DNA of 37,119 nt from an uncultured Muribaculaceae bacterium. Its GTDB lineage: Bacteria > Bacteroidota > Bacteroidia > Bacteroidales > Muribaculaceae. The stretch is taken from assembly GCA_934675575.1 (NCBI GenBank), contig CAKUQQ010000018.1, positions 1 through 37,119 of the forward strand, given 5' to 3'. The translations under genes were made by a program, and so were the position numbers. How positions within the stretch are numbered: the first letter of the stretch is position 1; every line of letters begins with the position of its first letter. The notes under the pieces are model-generated. The model had not been told where the DNA came from. It worked only from the letters and a program-made list of their open reading frames with translations, and ran no database searches. Positions 1-8,876 of this stretch are shown piece after piece.

Positions 1-28
1 TCTTAGCTGCGACTGTCTTTTTTGCCAT
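1..28 (-). CDS. rpsK: 30S ribosomal protein S11, N-terminal fragment
   Basis: Only the first nine codons are in the window. They read MAKKTVAAK on the minus strand, a typical S11 start, and the gene runs off the left edge. S11 sits on the 30S platform. The gene follows rpsM by 9 bases, which is the usual alpha-operon order (rpsM-rpsK-rpsD-rpoA-rplQ). The call rests on this short peptide plus gene order. Confidence 0.85.
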
Positions 29-37
29 ACTTTAAAA

Positions 38-418
38 TTATTTAGTAGCTTTCTTCTTGTTTGCAACTGTTTTCTTGCGACCCTTGCGTGTGCGGGCATT
101 GTTCTTAGTGCTCTGTCCGCGCACTGGCAATCCGTTACGGTGACGGATACCACGGTAGCAACCGATGTCCATCAATCGCTTGATGTTCATCTGCACCTCG
201 CTGCGGAGGTCACCCTCCACCTTGTAATCCGAACCAATCACCTCACGCACCTTGGCTGCTTCGGCATCAGTCCAATCCTTAACACGGGTGTCTTCGCTAA
301 CGCCAGCCTTATTCAGGATTGTTGCAGCTGCACTGCGTCCGATTCCATAAATATAGGTCAGTGCAATAACACCTCTCTTATTCTGGGGGAGGTCAACTCC
401 CACAATTCTAACTGCCAT
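38..418 (-). CDS. rpsM: 30S ribosomal protein S13
   Basis: S13 is a protein of the 30S head that contacts P-site tRNA and forms bridges to the large subunit, including one to L5. The 126-residue product starts [11 protein letters not shown] and has the helix-two-turn-helix core, the conserved [17 protein letters not shown] block near residues 86-102, and a lysine-rich C-terminal tail that reaches towards the tRNAs. Length is normal for the family. It lies 35 bases after rpmJ and 9 bases before rpsK. No Shine-Dalgarno sequence precedes the start. Confidence 0.98.
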   Translation of the reverse strand: MAVRIVGVDLPQNKRGVIALTYIYGIGRSAAATILNKAGVSEDTRVKDWTDAEAAKVREVIGSDYKVEGDLRSEVQMNIKRLMDIGCYRGIRHRNGLPVRGQSTKNNARTRKGRKKTVANKKKATK

Positions 419-453
419 ATATTATTTAATATTTTTGCAAAATTACTAAAAAT

Positions 454-570
454 TTATCCTTGACGCATCTTCATCTTAGGATTTTTCTTATTAATCACGT
501 ACAAACGACCCTTGCGACGCACGATTTTGCAGTCAGGAGTACGTTTTTTAATTGAGGCTCTAACTTTCAT
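454..570 (-). CDS. rpmJ: 50S ribosomal protein L36, zinc-free form
   Basis: This 38-codon gene is read on minus. The product starts [19 protein letters not shown] and ends PKMKMRQG, the usual L36 frame. Zinc-binding L36 has ligands near C11, C14, C27 and H33. Here positions 11 and 27 are Thr and Asn, the His is Lys, and only C14 remains, so this is the C-minus form that cannot bind zinc. It lies between infA (11 bases) and rpsM (35 bases), as expected in the spc/alpha junction. L36 stabilises 23S rRNA near the peptidyl transferase region. Confidence 0.97.
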   Translation of the reverse strand: MKVRASIKKRTPDCKIVRRKGRLYVINKKNPKMKMRQG

Positions 571-581
571 ATCTGTATTTT

Positions 582-800
582 TTATTTGTATCTAAAAGAT
601 ATTCTGCCCTTCGACAAGTCATAGGGCGACATTTCCACCTTCACCTTGTCACCGGGAAGGATTTTTATATAGTGCATACGCATCTTGCCCGAAATGTGGG
701 CAGTAATCTGATGACCATTCTCAAGCTCAACTCTGAACATCGCGTTCGACAAAGCCTCCACGATTGTTCCGTCTTGCTCTATTGCTGCTTGCTTTGACAT
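582..800 (-). CDS. infA: Translation initiation factor IF-1
   Basis: IF-1 blocks the 30S A site during initiation and helps IF-2 and IF-3. The 72-residue protein is a single OB fold with the family signatures [19 protein letters not shown] and [19 protein letters not shown], ending KGRISFRYK. Length matches the family exactly. It sits between map (57 bases upstream in transcription) and rpmJ (11 bases downstream), the normal place for infA in Bacteroidota. Its product works directly with the ribosomal proteins around it. Confidence 0.98.
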   Translation of the reverse strand: MSKQAAIEQDGTIVEALSNAMFRVELENGHQITAHISGKMRMHYIKILPGDKVKVEMSPYDLSKGRISFRYK

Positions 801-857
801 AAGTTATAAATGTATGTTTTTTCTCGTTAATAATTAATCTTACTTTCCTAAATTTTG

Positions 858-1643
858 TCAGATGAACTTGTCGCCAAGCACTTCTTCCACATAGTCAAAA
901 GTCGATAAAATGTCCGGTTTCCCGTGATGTATCGCAATCGAGTGCTCAAAATGTGCCGACGGCTTGCGGTCCTTAGTCCTCACAGTCCAGCCGTCACTCT
1001 CAAACACCACATTTTTCGTGCCCATGTTAATCATCGGCTCTATTGCTATGCACATTCCGTTCTTGATAAGAGCGCCAGTGCCCTTGCGGCCGTAGTTCGG
1101 CACCTCAGGGTCTTCGTGAAGCTTGCGCCCCACCCCATGGCCGGTCAGCTCCCTGACCACACCATAACCGTGCTTCTCGCAATAGTCCTGAATGGCATGG
1201 CTGATGTCGCCAATTCTGTTGCCCGGCACCGCCTTGGCGATTCCGGCATAAAGTGCCTCTTTTGTGACACGCAGCAGAGCCTTCACATCGTCGGCCACCT
1301 CGCCCACGCAAAACGTGTAGGTTGAGTCGCCGTTAAAGCCCTCCTTGGTTATCGCTCCGCAATCCACCGACACAATGTCGCCCTCCTCAAGCGCATAGCT
1401 TCCAGGAATGCCATGAACCACATTCTCGTTAACCGACACACACAAAGTGGCAGGATAACCATATAGTCCAAGGAAACCGGGCACGCAACCCTGCGAGCGG
1501 ATATACTCCTCAGCCACCTGGTCAAGCTTGCGGGTGGTGACACCGGGAGCAATCCACTTGGCGACTTCGCCAAGTGTTCTTGCTACAACCAGGTCAGCTT
1601 CTCGCAGAAGCTCTATTTCTTCATCTGTCTTAAGAAAAATCAT
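858..1643 (-). CDS. map: Methionine aminopeptidase, type I
   Basis: This cytosolic metalloenzyme removes the initiator Met from new proteins after deformylation. The 261-residue sequence carries the pita-bread metal ligands: Asp in VSVDCG (about residue 94), Asp in FNGDSTYTF (106), His in LTGHGVG, Glu in IAIEPM and Glu in HFEHSIAI. The loop between the two Asp ligands is one residue longer than in E. coli, a small variation. It lies between secY (43 bases) and infA (57 bases). In many bacteria adk sits between secY and map; it is absent here. Confidence 0.97.
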   Translation of the reverse strand: MIFLKTDEEIELLREADLVVARTLGEVAKWIAPGVTTRKLDQVAEEYIRSQGCVPGFLGLYGYPATLCVSVNENVVHGIPGSYALEEGDIVSVDCGAITKEGFNGDSTYTFCVGEVADDVKALLRVTKEALYAGIAKAVPGNRIGDISHAIQDYCEKHGYGVVRELTGHGVGRKLHEDPEVPNYGRKGTGALIKNGMCIAIEPMINMGTKNVVFESDGWTVRTKDRKPSAHFEHSIAIHHGKPDILSTFDYVEEVLGDKFI

Positions 1644-1686
1644 TATTAATGATAAATCCCCTACAAATTTCTAACTAAAGACTCAA

Positions 1687-3030
1687 TCAGTGAACGCCTG
1701 TGCGGCCTTTCACCTTTCCAGTCTTCATCAAAGTGTCATAATGGTGCTCCATCAACTTAGCCTCAATCTGCTGAAGCGTGTCGAGCGCAACACCCACGAT
1801 AATCAGCAACGAAGTGCCGCCAAAGAATTGCGCGAAACTCTGGTTAACGCCAAAGTATCTTGCAAACGCAGGCAGAATTGCCACGATACCCAAGAAAATT
1901 GAGCCAGGCAACGTGATGCGCGACATGATTGAATCCAAATATTCTGCAGTTTTCTTGCCAGGCTTGATGCCAGGAATGAAACCGCTGTTCTTCTTCATCT
2001 CCTCCGACATCTGAGTGGGACGCACTGTGATGGCGGTGTAGAAATAAGTGAAGGCAACAATCATCAAGAAATAAACCACATTATACCAGAAACCGTTCAT
2101 GTCACCAAAAGTTCTTGCCATGCTGCCCACAAAGCCAGGGGCATCTTGCTTGGCACCGAATCCGGCCAGTGTGATAGGGATAAACATCAATGCCTGGGCA
2201 AAGATGATAGGCATCACGTTGGCAGCATTCACCTTCAGTGGAATGTACTGACGAGCACCGCCATACTGACGGTTGCCGATAATGCGCTTGGCATACTGCA
2301 CCGGCACCTTGCGAGTGCCTTGAGTGAGCAGCACAGCACCAGCAGTAACGGCAAACAAGATGATGATTTCCACCAAGAACATCACCAAACCACCCTGGGC
2401 AGTGGTGAGCCTGTTAGTGAACTCCTCAAATATGGCACCAGGGAAGCGGGCTATGATACCCACCAAGATGATGATGGAAATACCGTTGCCTATACCCTTG
2501 TCAGTAATCTTCTCACCCAGCCACATAATCATCATTGCGCCCGCAGTGAGCACAATTGTCAGGTAGAACATCGTGATGAAGCTGAAGTGAGCATTGCCAC
2601 CAGCCGAGTTAACCTGATATTGCAGGTTAATCAAATAAGCCGGAGCCTGCACAAGCAGAATGAGCACTGTCAAGTAGCGGGTGTACTGGTTCAGCTTCGT
2701 TCTGCCACTCTCGCCCTCACGCTGCATTTTTTGGAATTGCGGCATAACCATGCCCAACAGCTGAATCACAATCGACGCAGTGATGTATGGCATGATACCA
2801 AGGGCAAAAATAGAAGCTTGGGAGAAAGCTCCTCCGGAGAACATGTCGAGCAACTGCATCAAGCCACTGCTTGTGAACTTGCGCAATGCCTCCAAATCCG
2901 AAGGATTGATTCCCGGAAGCACCACAAAACAACCCAGTCTGTAGATAAGCACAAACAGGAATGTAATTGTCAGACGCTTCCGCAAATCCTCAATCTTCCA
3001 AATGTTCTTTATTGTTTCAATAAATTTCAT
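1687..3030 (-). CDS. secY: Protein translocase subunit SecY
   Basis: SecY is the channel of the Sec translocon in the inner membrane and exports the signal-peptide proteins found elsewhere in this window. The 447-residue product starts MKFIETIKNIWKIEDLRKR and shows about ten hydrophobic segments. It has the TM2 plug region (GGAFSQASIFALGIMPYITA), the cytosolic loop RKVPVQYAKR and the C-terminal LMEHHYDTLMKTGKVKGR basic tail. It begins 5 bases after rplO, the conserved spc-operon junction, so SecY output is tied to ribosomal protein output. Confidence 0.98.
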   Translation of the reverse strand: MKFIETIKNIWKIEDLRKRLTITFLFVLIYRLGCFVVLPGINPSDLEALRKFTSSGLMQLLDMFSGGAFSQASIFALGIMPYITASIVIQLLGMVMPQFQKMQREGESGRTKLNQYTRYLTVLILLVQAPAYLINLQYQVNSAGGNAHFSFITMFYLTIVLTAGAMMIMWLGEKITDKGIGNGISIIILVGIIARFPGAIFEEFTNRLTTAQGGLVMFLVEIIILFAVTAGAVLLTQGTRKVPVQYAKRIIGNRQYGGARQYIPLKVNAANVMPIIFAQALMFIPITLAGFGAKQDAPGFVGSMARTFGDMNGFWYNVVYFLMIVAFTYFYTAITVRPTQMSEEMKKNSGFIPGIKPGKKTAEYLDSIMSRITLPGSIFLGIVAILPAFARYFGVNQSFAQFFGGTSLLIIVGVALDTLQQIEAKLMEHHYDTLMKTGKVKGRTGVH

Positions 3031-3035
3031 TGGAC

Positions 3036-3482
3036 TTACGCTTTTTCAATTGTACCTCCGGCAGCTTTGATAAGCTCCTCGGCCTTCTTTGAGAAGGCGT
3101 TGGCAACCACATCAAGCTTCTTAGTCAGAGCACCGTTGCCGAGTATCTTAACCAATTGGTTCTTGCCGATGTAACCGGCAGCACGCAAGTCGGCCACAGT
3201 AATCTTCTCCAGATTCTTGTCGGCAGCGAGCTTCTCAAGCACATCAACATTGATGGCCTTATACTCCACACGGTTGAAATTCTTGAAACCGTATTTCGGC
3301 ACACGACGCTGCAATGGCATCTGACCACCTTCAAATCCAACTTTGTTCTTATATCCAGAGCGCGACTTTGCACCCTTTGTTCCACGAGTAGAAGTTCCAC
3401 CTTTGCCAGAACCTGGTCCACGGCCAATGCGACGTTTCTTCTTGTTGGAACCAACTGCAGGCTGTAAATTACTTAATTCCAT
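3036..3482 (-). CDS. rplO: 50S ribosomal protein L15
   Basis: L15 is a late-assembly 50S protein with an extended N-terminal arm in the rRNA core. The 148-residue sequence starts MELSNLQPAVGSNKKKRRIG and has the Gly/Arg/Lys-rich arm (GRGPGSGKGGTSTRG), followed by the family block GFEGGQMPLQRRVPKYGF. Length is normal. It stands between rpmD (14 bases) and secY (5 bases). Confidence 0.98.
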   Translation of the reverse strand: MELSNLQPAVGSNKKKRRIGRGPGSGKGGTSTRGTKGAKSRSGYKNKVGFEGGQMPLQRRVPKYGFKNFNRVEYKAINVDVLEKLAADKNLEKITVADLRAAGYIGKNQLVKILGNGALTKKLDVVANAFSKKAEELIKAAGGTIEKA

Positions 3483-3496
3483 AATTAATTCTGATT

Positions 3497-3679
3497 TTAT
3501 TCAACGTCCGTAACTTCTACAAGATGACGAACAACTTTTACCATACCTAAAATTTCGGGAGTTGCCTCTTTCACAACTTCGCGATTCAATTTCTTCAATC
3601 CCAGTGCGTCCAGGGTTCTTCTCTGGTGAACCGGACGGTTAATGCGGCTCACTACTTGCTTAATTTTAATCTTTGCCAT
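3497..3679 (-). CDS. rpmD: 50S ribosomal protein L30
   Basis: L30 is a small 50S protein near 5S rRNA. The 60-residue product has the ferredoxin-like beta-alpha-beta-alpha-beta fold and motifs SRINRPVHQRRTLDALGLKKL and MVKVVRHLVEV. In place of the more usual GR..HR it reads NRPVHQRR. Position between rpsE (17 bases) and rplO (14 bases) is canonical for the spc operon. Confidence 0.97.
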   Translation of the reverse strand: MAKIKIKQVVSRINRPVHQRRTLDALGLKKLNREVVKEATPEILGMVKVVRHLVEVTDVE

Positions 3680-3696
3680 TTCTTACAATAGATTTT

Positions 3697-4215
3697 TTAA
3701 CCGTTAAACACTGTTTCAAGACTCACATTGCGATACTTCGCGATAGTTTGCGGACTGCGAAGTTCCTCAAGTGCCTGGAATGTAGCCTTAACAAGGTTGT
3801 GAGGGTTCGACGAGCCTTTCGACTTGCAAATCACGTCGGTGATACCCACACTCTCAAGCACGGCACGCATAGCACCTCCGGCCTTCACTCCCGTACCAGG
3901 AGTAGCTGGCTTCATGATGATGCGCGAACCGCCAAACTTGGCAGTCTGCTCGTGAGGAATAGTGCCCTTGAACACCGGCACCTTGATAAGATTCTTCTTG
4001 GCAACCTCAACTCCCTTGGCAATTGCGGTGGTAACCTCGTTGGCCTTGCCCAGACCATAACCGATGATACCGTTTCCGTCGCCAACAACTACTATTGCAG
4101 CGAAAGTGAATGTGCGGCCTCCCTTTGTAACCTTAGTCGTACGGTTGATGGCCACAAGACGGTCAGTCAATTCTATATCGCTGGTTGATTTAACTCTATT
4201 AATTTTCTTTACCAT
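3697..4215 (-). CDS. rpsE: 30S ribosomal protein S5
   Basis: S5 lies at the mRNA entry side of the 30S subunit and influences decoding accuracy. The 172-residue sequence has an N-terminal double-stranded-RNA-binding-like domain ([20 protein letters not shown]) with the basic loop, and a C-terminal domain containing [13 protein letters not shown] [17 protein letters not shown] and [19 protein letters not shown]. Length is normal. It lies 8 bases after rplR and 17 before rpmD. No mutation linked to spectinomycin resistance can be asserted from the sequence alone. Confidence 0.98.
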   Translation of the reverse strand: MVKKINRVKSTSDIELTDRLVAINRTTKVTKGGRTFTFAAIVVVGDGNGIIGYGLGKANEVTTAIAKGVEVAKKNLIKVPVFKGTIPHEQTAKFGGSRIIMKPATPGTGVKAGGAMRAVLESVGITDVICKSKGSSNPHNLVKATFQALEELRSPQTIAKYRNVSLETVFNG

Positions 4216-4223
4216 GATCTTGA

Positions 4224-4565
4224 TTATAATTTAAGTCCGCCTTTACGTGCACCGTCGGCCAGAGATTTCACACGACCGTGATACAGGAAACCGTTACGGT
4301 CAAATACCACTGTATTAATGCCAGCCTCAAGAGCTTTCTTGGCAACTGCCTCGCCCACCTTGGCGGCAATCTCAGTCTTAGTTCCTTCTGTGATGCCCTT
4401 CGACGAAGCCGAAACAAGCGTGTTTCCAGCCACATCGTCAATCACCTGAGCATAAATCTGCTTGTTGCTGCGGAACACACACAGACGGGGACGCTCGGCA
4501 GTTCCCTTATATATACCACGGAAACGTGCCTTGATCTTATTTCTTCTTGCTGTCTTTGATATCAT
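4224..4565 (-). CDS. rplR: 50S ribosomal protein L18
   Basis: L18 binds 5S rRNA together with L5 and L25 and anchors it to the 50S subunit. The 113-residue protein shows the signatures [39 protein letters not shown] and the terminal ARKGGLKL. The N-terminus is shorter and basic ([17 protein letters not shown]). Spacing to rplF is 14 bases and to rpsE 8 bases, so it is well inside the operon. Confidence 0.97.
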   Translation of the reverse strand: MISKTARRNKIKARFRGIYKGTAERPRLCVFRSNKQIYAQVIDDVAGNTLVSASSKGITEGTKTEIAAKVGEAVAKKALEAGINTVVFDRNGFLYHGRVKSLADGARKGGLKL

Positions 4566-4579
4566 AACTATCTATTTAA

Positions 4580-5134
4580 TTATTTGGCTGCTGCCGTTTT
4601 ACCTGACTTGCGACGAATAATCTCGCCAACAAACTTAACACCCTTGCCCTTGTATGGTTCAGGCTTGCGGAACGAACGAATCTTGGCGCAAATCTGACCA
4701 AGCAATTGCTTGTCACACGATGTCAAAGTGATCAGAGGGTTCTTGTTACGCTCCGATACAGCATTAACAGCTACCTCCTCTGGCAACTTCATGTAGATTG
4801 CGTGAGAATAACCCAAAGCCAACTCAAGCACCTGGCCCTTGCTGGTAGCGCGGTAACCCACACCCACAATCTCAAGCTGTTTTGTGAAACCTGCGCTCAC
4901 ACCCACAACCATGTTGTGAATCAAAGCACGGTAAAGTCCGTGTTGCGCGCGAGTGTTGCGCTCATCGTTCGGACGAATCACCTTCAGCTCATTATCGGCA
5001 ATCTCAACCGTCAGCTCAGGGTTGATTTTCTGAGAAAGTTCACCCTTCGGACCCTTGACGGTCACTACATTGTTCTCAACCTTTACTGTCACGCCCTGAG
5101 GTAACTCAATTGGCAAATTTCCTATTCTTGACAT
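4580..5134 (-). CDS. rplF: 50S ribosomal protein L6
   Basis: L6 sits near the factor-binding site of the 50S subunit next to the sarcin-ricin loop. The 184-residue product starts MSRIGNLPIELPQGVTVKVE and has two tandem L6 domains, with the C-terminal signature PEPYKGKGVKFVGEIIRRKSGK. Length is normal. The start is supported by an unusually strong Shine-Dalgarno sequence (AAGGAGGT at 5143-5150, 8 bases before the ATG), rare in this operon, where most genes have none. Confidence 0.98.
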   Translation of the reverse strand: MSRIGNLPIELPQGVTVKVENNVVTVKGPKGELSQKINPELTVEIADNELKVIRPNDERNTRAQHGLYRALIHNMVVGVSAGFTKQLEIVGVGYRATSKGQVLELALGYSHAIYMKLPEEVAVNAVSERNKNPLITLTSCDKQLLGQICAKIRSFRKPEPYKGKGVKFVGEIIRRKSGKTAAAK

Positions 5135-5142
5135 ATCTTCTT

Positions 5143-5150
5143 ACCTCCTT
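5143..5150 (-). promoter_or_regulatory. Strong Shine-Dalgarno sequence of rplF
   Basis: The minus strand reads AAGGAGGT 8 bases before the rplF ATG, fully complementary to the usual 16S 3' end. Bacteroidota genes seldom carry such sites, and neighbours such as secY, rpsM, rplB and rpsC have none. It sets the rplF start. Confidence 0.85.
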
Positions 5151-5154
5151 ATCA

Positions 5155-5556
5155 TTAATAAACGTAACACAAAACTTCACCGCCAATCTTTTGGGCCTTA
5201 GCCTCCTTATTGGTCATAACACCCTTTGATGTTGACAAAATAGCAATACCCAGGCCATTCAACACGCGTGGCATGTTCTTGTAGCCAGTGTACTGACGCA
5301 AACCTGGACGCGACACGCGAGTCAGGCACTTGATGGCGTTCACCTTGTCAACACTGTCATACTTGAGCGCAATCTTGATTGTGCCCACTGGGCTATCCTC
5401 GCTCTCCACAAACTTGTAGTTAAGGATATAACCCTGATTAAAAAGGATTTTGGTGATTTCCTTTTTCAACTTCGAAGAAGGGATTTCAACAACACGATGC
5501 TGTGCGTTGATCGCATTCCTCAATCTCGTTAAATAATCTGCTATTGGATCAGTCAT
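5155..5556 (-). CDS. rpsH: 30S ribosomal protein S8
   Basis: S8 binds helix 21 of 16S rRNA early in assembly. In E. coli it also represses spc operon translation by binding an rRNA-like mRNA hairpin near rplE. The 133-residue sequence starts MTDPIADYLTRLRNAINAQH and ends with the family block GIAILSTSKGVMTNKEAKAQ and GGEVLCYVY. It follows rpsN by 84 bases, one of the wider gaps in this operon. I did not identify an S8-like hairpin in the transcript. Confidence 0.98.
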   Translation of the reverse strand: MTDPIADYLTRLRNAINAQHRVVEIPSSKLKKEITKILFNQGYILNYKFVESEDSPVGTIKIALKYDSVDKVNAIKCLTRVSRPGLRQYTGYKNMPRVLNGLGIAILSTSKGVMTNKEAKAQKIGGEVLCYVY

Positions 5557-5640
5557 TTTTTAATTTGTTAAATTGATTCGGAACTTAATCCGAACAATAT
5601 TTAATAAAATCTGTATTTTTTCTTGAAATGTAGCCTCGTG

Positions 5641-5910
5641 TTACCAGCTTGCTTTCTTAACTCCTGGAATCAAACCCGAAGAAGCCATCTCGCGGAAATC
5701 AATACGCGAAATGCCAAACTGACGCATGTAGCCCTTTGGACGTCCCGACATTTTGCAGCGGTTGTGCAGACGCACTGGCGATGCATTGCGCGGAATGGCC
5801 TGCAGACCCTCATAGTCGCCGGCCTTCTTAAGGGCAGCGCGCTTGGCGGCATACTTGGCCACAAGTTTCAGACGCTTAACCTCACGGGCTTTCATTGATT
5901 CTTTTGCCAT
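5641..5910 (-). CDS. rpsN: 30S ribosomal protein S14, zinc-free form
   Basis: S14 is a protein of the 30S head. At 89 residues this is the longer zinc-independent type: only one Cys is present ([17 protein letters not shown], residues 49-65), without the CxxC pairs of the short zinc-binding S14. The start [13 protein letters not shown] and end PGVKKASW match the family. It lies between rplE (34 bases) and rpsH (84 bases). Together with L36 it shows zinc-free versions of two proteins that often bind zinc. Confidence 0.97.
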   Translation of the reverse strand: MAKESMKAREVKRLKLVAKYAAKRAALKKAGDYEGLQAIPRNASPVRLHNRCKMSGRPKGYMRQFGISRIDFREMASSGLIPGVKKASW

Positions 5911-5944
5911 AATCTATAATCTGTTTTTTAAGATTCTAATAAAC

Positions 5945-6484
5945 TTATTTCTTGAAAGGCAAACCAAATTCCTTCAACAAGGCATAACCTTCCTCGTCAG
6001 TCTGGGCAGTAGTCACGAAAGTGATGTTCATACCGCTGATTCTCGGAACAGTGTCAATGTTGATTTCAGGGAAAATAATCTGCTCGGTGATACCGCAAGT
6101 GTAGTTGCCACGGCCATCAAGCTTGCCCTCAATACCCTTGAAGTCGCGGATACGAGGCAAAGCGATGCGAATGAATCTCTCCAAGAACTCATACATGCGG
6201 TCGCGACGCAATGTAACACGCGCACCGATAGGCATCTTCTTACGAACCTTGAAGTTTGCGATATCTTTCTTCGAAACAGTCACCACAGCCTTCTGGCCAG
6301 TGATAGTTGTCAGCTCCGACACAGCAGTCTCAATGATTTTCTTGTCCTCAGTAGCCTTTCCAAGTCCTTCGTTGATAACAATCTTGGTCAGACGTGGAAT
6401 CTGCATCGATGAACTGTAGTTGAACTGCTTCATCAAAGCTGGAGCAATCTGCTCGTCATACTTTTTCTTAAGGGTTGTACTCAT
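5945..6484 (-). CDS. rplE: 50S ribosomal protein L5
   Basis: L5 binds 5S rRNA, forms the intersubunit bridge to S13 and contacts P-site tRNA. The 179-residue sequence contains [21 protein letters not shown], the [17 protein letters not shown] segment and the [19 protein letters not shown] block. Its ATG overlaps the rplX stop by one base (TAATG), so the two genes are probably translationally coupled. Confidence 0.98.
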   Translation of the reverse strand: MSTTLKKKYDEQIAPALMKQFNYSSSMQIPRLTKIVINEGLGKATEDKKIIETAVSELTTITGQKAVVTVSKKDIANFKVRKKMPIGARVTLRRDRMYEFLERFIRIALPRIRDFKGIEGKLDGRGNYTCGITEQIIFPEINIDTVPRISGMNITFVTTAQTDEEGYALLKEFGLPFKK

Positions 6485-6813
6485 TATTTAATCTCCTCTC
6501 CTGATCTTTTTGAATAACGAACTTTCTTGCCCTCCTCATTCACACGGATACCGATGCGGGTTGGCTTGGCAGTCTTGCCGCTCTTAGGGTCAACCAAGTT
6601 CAAGTTTGACAAATTTATCGGGGCCTCTATCTTGATAATGCCACCTTGCGGATTCTTGGCATTGGGCTTGGTGCTCTTCGACACCATGTTGATACCTTCC
6701 ACAATGGCGCGGTTCTTCTGAGCGTCAACACTCAGCACACGACCGGTCTTACCCTTGTCGTCACCTGCCAAAACAAAAACTGTATCGCCTTTTTTGATAT
6801 GTAACTTAGCCAT
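6484..6813 (-). CDS. rplX: 50S ribosomal protein L24
   Basis: L24 is one of the two assembly initiators of the 50S subunit and lies near the exit tunnel. The 109-residue product has the KOW motif near its N-terminus ([20 protein letters not shown]) and the family block [20 protein letters not shown]. The stop overlaps the rplE start by one base, and rplN lies 24 bases upstream in transcription. Confidence 0.98.
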   Translation of the reverse strand: MAKLHIKKGDTVFVLAGDDKGKTGRVLSVDAQKNRAIVEGINMVSKSTKPNAKNPQGGIIKIEAPINLSNLNLVDPKSGKTAKPTRIGIRVNEEGKKVRYSKRSGEEIK

Positions 6814-6837
6814 TACTTATTTCTAATTTTTATAAAA

Positions 6838-7203
6838 TTAAAGAACTTCAGGGGCAAGTGAAACAATCTTCATGTTTGTAGCACGCAACTCACGCGCAAC
6901 AGGACCGAAGATACGCGTTCCACGCAATTCGCCCGCGTTAGTCAACAACACACATGCGTTGTCGTCGAAACGGATATAAGAACCGTCGGCACGGCGGATT
7001 TCCTTCTTTGTCCTAACAACAACTGCACGCGACACTGTGCCCTTCTTCACATCTGACGATGGAATGGCACTCTTAACCGTAACCACAATCTGGTCACCCA
7101 CCGAAGCATATCTGCGGCCTGTGCCACCCAATACATGGATACACAGCACCTCGCGGGCGCCACTGTTGTCGGCAACTGTTAATCTGCTTTCTGTCTGTAT
7201 CAT
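6838..7203 (-). CDS. rplN: 50S ribosomal protein L14
   Basis: L14 is a 50S protein at the subunit interface that forms bridges to 16S rRNA and is the docking site of the silencing factor RsfS. The 121-residue sequence starts [20 protein letters not shown] and has the signature [20 protein letters not shown]. Length is the family standard. Spacing is 10 bases after rpsQ and 24 before rplX. Confidence 0.98.
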   Translation of the reverse strand: MIQTESRLTVADNSGAREVLCIHVLGGTGRRYASVGDQIVVTVKSAIPSSDVKKGTVSRAVVVRTKKEIRRADGSYIRFDDNACVLLTNAGELRGTRIFGPVARELRATNMKIVSLAPEVL

Positions 7204-7213
7204 CTCTTCTAAA

Positions 7214-7471
7214 TTACTTCGCTTTTTCGATTATTTCCACTAATCTCCATCTCTTAGTCTTGCTCAACGGACGGGTTTCCATCAAGCGAACAGTGTCGCC
7301 AACGCCACACTCGTTCTTCTCATCGTGAGCATAGAACTTCTTTGTCTTATTGACAAACTTGCCATAAATGGGGTGCTTCTCTTTCCATTTCACTGCAACA
7401 GTAATGGTCTTGTCACCCTTGTTGCTTACCACAACCCCAACTCTCTCTTTTCTTAAGTTTCTTTCTTCCAT
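7214..7471 (-). CDS. rpsQ: 30S ribosomal protein S17
   Basis: S17 is a primary 16S rRNA-binding protein with an OB fold. The 85-residue product reads [20 protein letters not shown] followed by the [20 protein letters not shown] block, which is diagnostic for S17, and the [13 protein letters not shown] end. It lies between rpmC (12 bases) and rplN (10 bases), the standard S10-to-spc junction in fused clusters. Confidence 0.98.
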   Translation of the reverse strand: MEERNLRKERVGVVVSNKGDKTITVAVKWKEKHPIYGKFVNKTKKFYAHDEKNECGVGDTVRLMETRPLSKTKRWRLVEIIEKAK

Positions 7472-7483
7472 TTTAGCTTGGGA

Positions 7484-7681
7484 TTATTTGATGTTTAACT
7501 CTCTCGCACGAATCTCAGTCTTCATACGTGCAATGTTCTTCCTGTCTGCAGTTATCTTAGCAGGATTGTCAAGAGGACTGATTGAGTGTTGAATTTTTTC
7601 CTGAACGTACTCCTTCTCGGCTGCTGCAAGGCGGTCTTGAAGCTCCTTGTCGCTCAAGTCCTTGAAATTTTCCTTTTTCAT
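7484..7681 (-). CDS. rpmC: 50S ribosomal protein L29
   Basis: L29 is a small helical-hairpin protein at the tunnel exit, near the docking site for trigger factor and SRP. The 65-residue product starts MKKENFKDLSDKELQDRLAA and contains the conserved region NPAKITADRKNIARMKTEIR. A GGAG sequence stands close before the ATG (spacing about 4 bases), a partial ribosome binding site. It lies 15 bases after rplP. Confidence 0.97.
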   Translation of the reverse strand: MKKENFKDLSDKELQDRLAAAEKEYVQEKIQHSISPLDNPAKITADRKNIARMKTEIRARELNIK

Positions 7682-7696
7682 GTTCTCCTTTGTTTA

Positions 7697-8131
7697 TTAC
7701 ACGTTTTGAGTTGGGTCATAATCTCTGCGAATCACAAACTTTGTGCGAACTGGCAACTTTTGGGCTGCAAGACGCAAAGCTTCCTTTGCAATCTCAAGGC
7801 TCACGCCGTCCACCTCAATGATGATTCTTCCTGGGTGCACAGGAGCCACATAACCGGCCACGTCACCTTTTCCCTTACCCATACGCACATCAGCAGGTTT
7901 GCGAGTGAATGGCTTGCCAGGGAATACGCGCATCCAGATGTTTCCTTCACGCTGCATATAGCGGGTCACTGCCACACGGGCAGCCTCAAGCTGCTGAGCT
8001 GTGATCCACTTCGGCTCAAGTGTCTTGATGCCAAATGAACCGAACGACAGCTGGTTGCCACGCTTCGAATATTTACGTGGATGACCGTCGGCAGGTCTTC
8101 TCCATTTTAATCTTCTTGGTTGTTGTAACAT
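7697..8131 (-). CDS. rplP: 50S ribosomal protein L16
   Basis: L16 lies by the A site of the 50S subunit and helps position aminoacyl-tRNA. The 144-residue product starts [20 protein letters not shown] and contains [20 protein letters not shown], the diagnostic L16 loop that approaches the A-site tRNA. Length is normal. It follows rpsC by 18 bases and precedes rpmC by 15. Confidence 0.98.
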   Translation of the reverse strand: MLQQPRRLKWRRPADGHPRKYSKRGNQLSFGSFGIKTLEPKWITAQQLEAARVAVTRYMQREGNIWMRVFPGKPFTRKPADVRMGKGKGDVAGYVAPVHPGRIIIEVDGVSLEIAKEALRLAAQKLPVRTKFVIRRDYDPTQNV

Positions 8132-8149
8132 TTTCTAATCCTCAATTTT

Positions 8150-8872
8150 TTAACGATTGTTCTTCTTGTTTCTGAAACCGCCACGGCGCGAACCATTGCC
8201 GCCACGACGCTCATTGTTGTTGGTGAAGTTAGGAGCCAAGTCCTTCTTGCCATACACCTCGCCACGGCAAATCCAAACCTTGACACCGATGAGTCCAACC
8301 TTTGTCAAGGCAGGAACCAATGCGTAGTCAATGTCGGCACGCAGTGTGTGAAGTGGTGTGCGGCCTTCCTTGAACATCTCCGAACGAGCCATTTCAGCGC
8401 CGTTCAAACGACCGTTCACCTGAACCTTGATACCCTCGGCGCCCAGACGCATTGTCGAAGCAATGGCCATCTTCACGGCACGACGGTAAGCAACCTTGCC
8501 CTCAATCTGGCGGGCAATGTTGTGAGCAACAATCTCTGCGTCCAGTTCCGGACGCTTCACCTCGTAGATGTTGATTTGAACATCTTTGTCGGTGATTTTC
8601 TTCAACTCTTCCTTCAGCTTGTCCACGTCCTGACCGCCTTTGCCGATGATGATACCCGGACGGCTGGTGCAGATTGTGATAGTAACGAGCTTCAGAGTTC
8701 TTTCGATAACAATGCGAGATACGCTTGCATTAGCCAGACGCACACTCAAGTACTTGCGGATTTTGCTGTCCTCAAGTAAAGTATCACCGTAATTGCGGCC
8801 TCCATACCAGTTGGAATCCCAACCACGAATGACACCTAAACGATTGCTTATTGGATTTACTTTCTGTCCCAT
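8150..8872 (-). CDS. rpsC: 30S ribosomal protein S3
   Basis: S3 lines the mRNA entry channel and has helicase-related contacts with S4 and S5. The frame is open up to 8908, but the conserved start [20 protein letters not shown] lies at 8872, giving 240 residues, and the longer version would run into rplV. A KH domain ([19 protein letters not shown]) lies near residues 65-85. The C-terminus has an extra Asn/Arg/Gly-rich tail of about 25 residues after KKDLAPNF, probably disordered and RNA-binding. The ATG is 4 bases after the rplV stop. Confidence 0.97.
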   Translation of the reverse strand: MGQKVNPISNRLGVIRGWDSNWYGGRNYGDTLLEDSKIRKYLSVRLANASVSRIVIERTLKLVTITICTSRPGIIIGKGGQDVDKLKEELKKITDKDVQINIYEVKRPELDAEIVAHNIARQIEGKVAYRRAVKMAIASTMRLGAEGIKVQVNGRLNGAEMARSEMFKEGRTPLHTLRADIDYALVPALTKVGLIGVKVWICRGEVYGKKDLAPNFTNNNERRGGNGSRRGGFRNKKNNR

Positions 8873-8876
8873 AATA

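Noticed and set aside
2146..3174. 342-codon plus-strand frame opposite secY
   Set aside because: It is a shadow of secY and rplO, with no family features.
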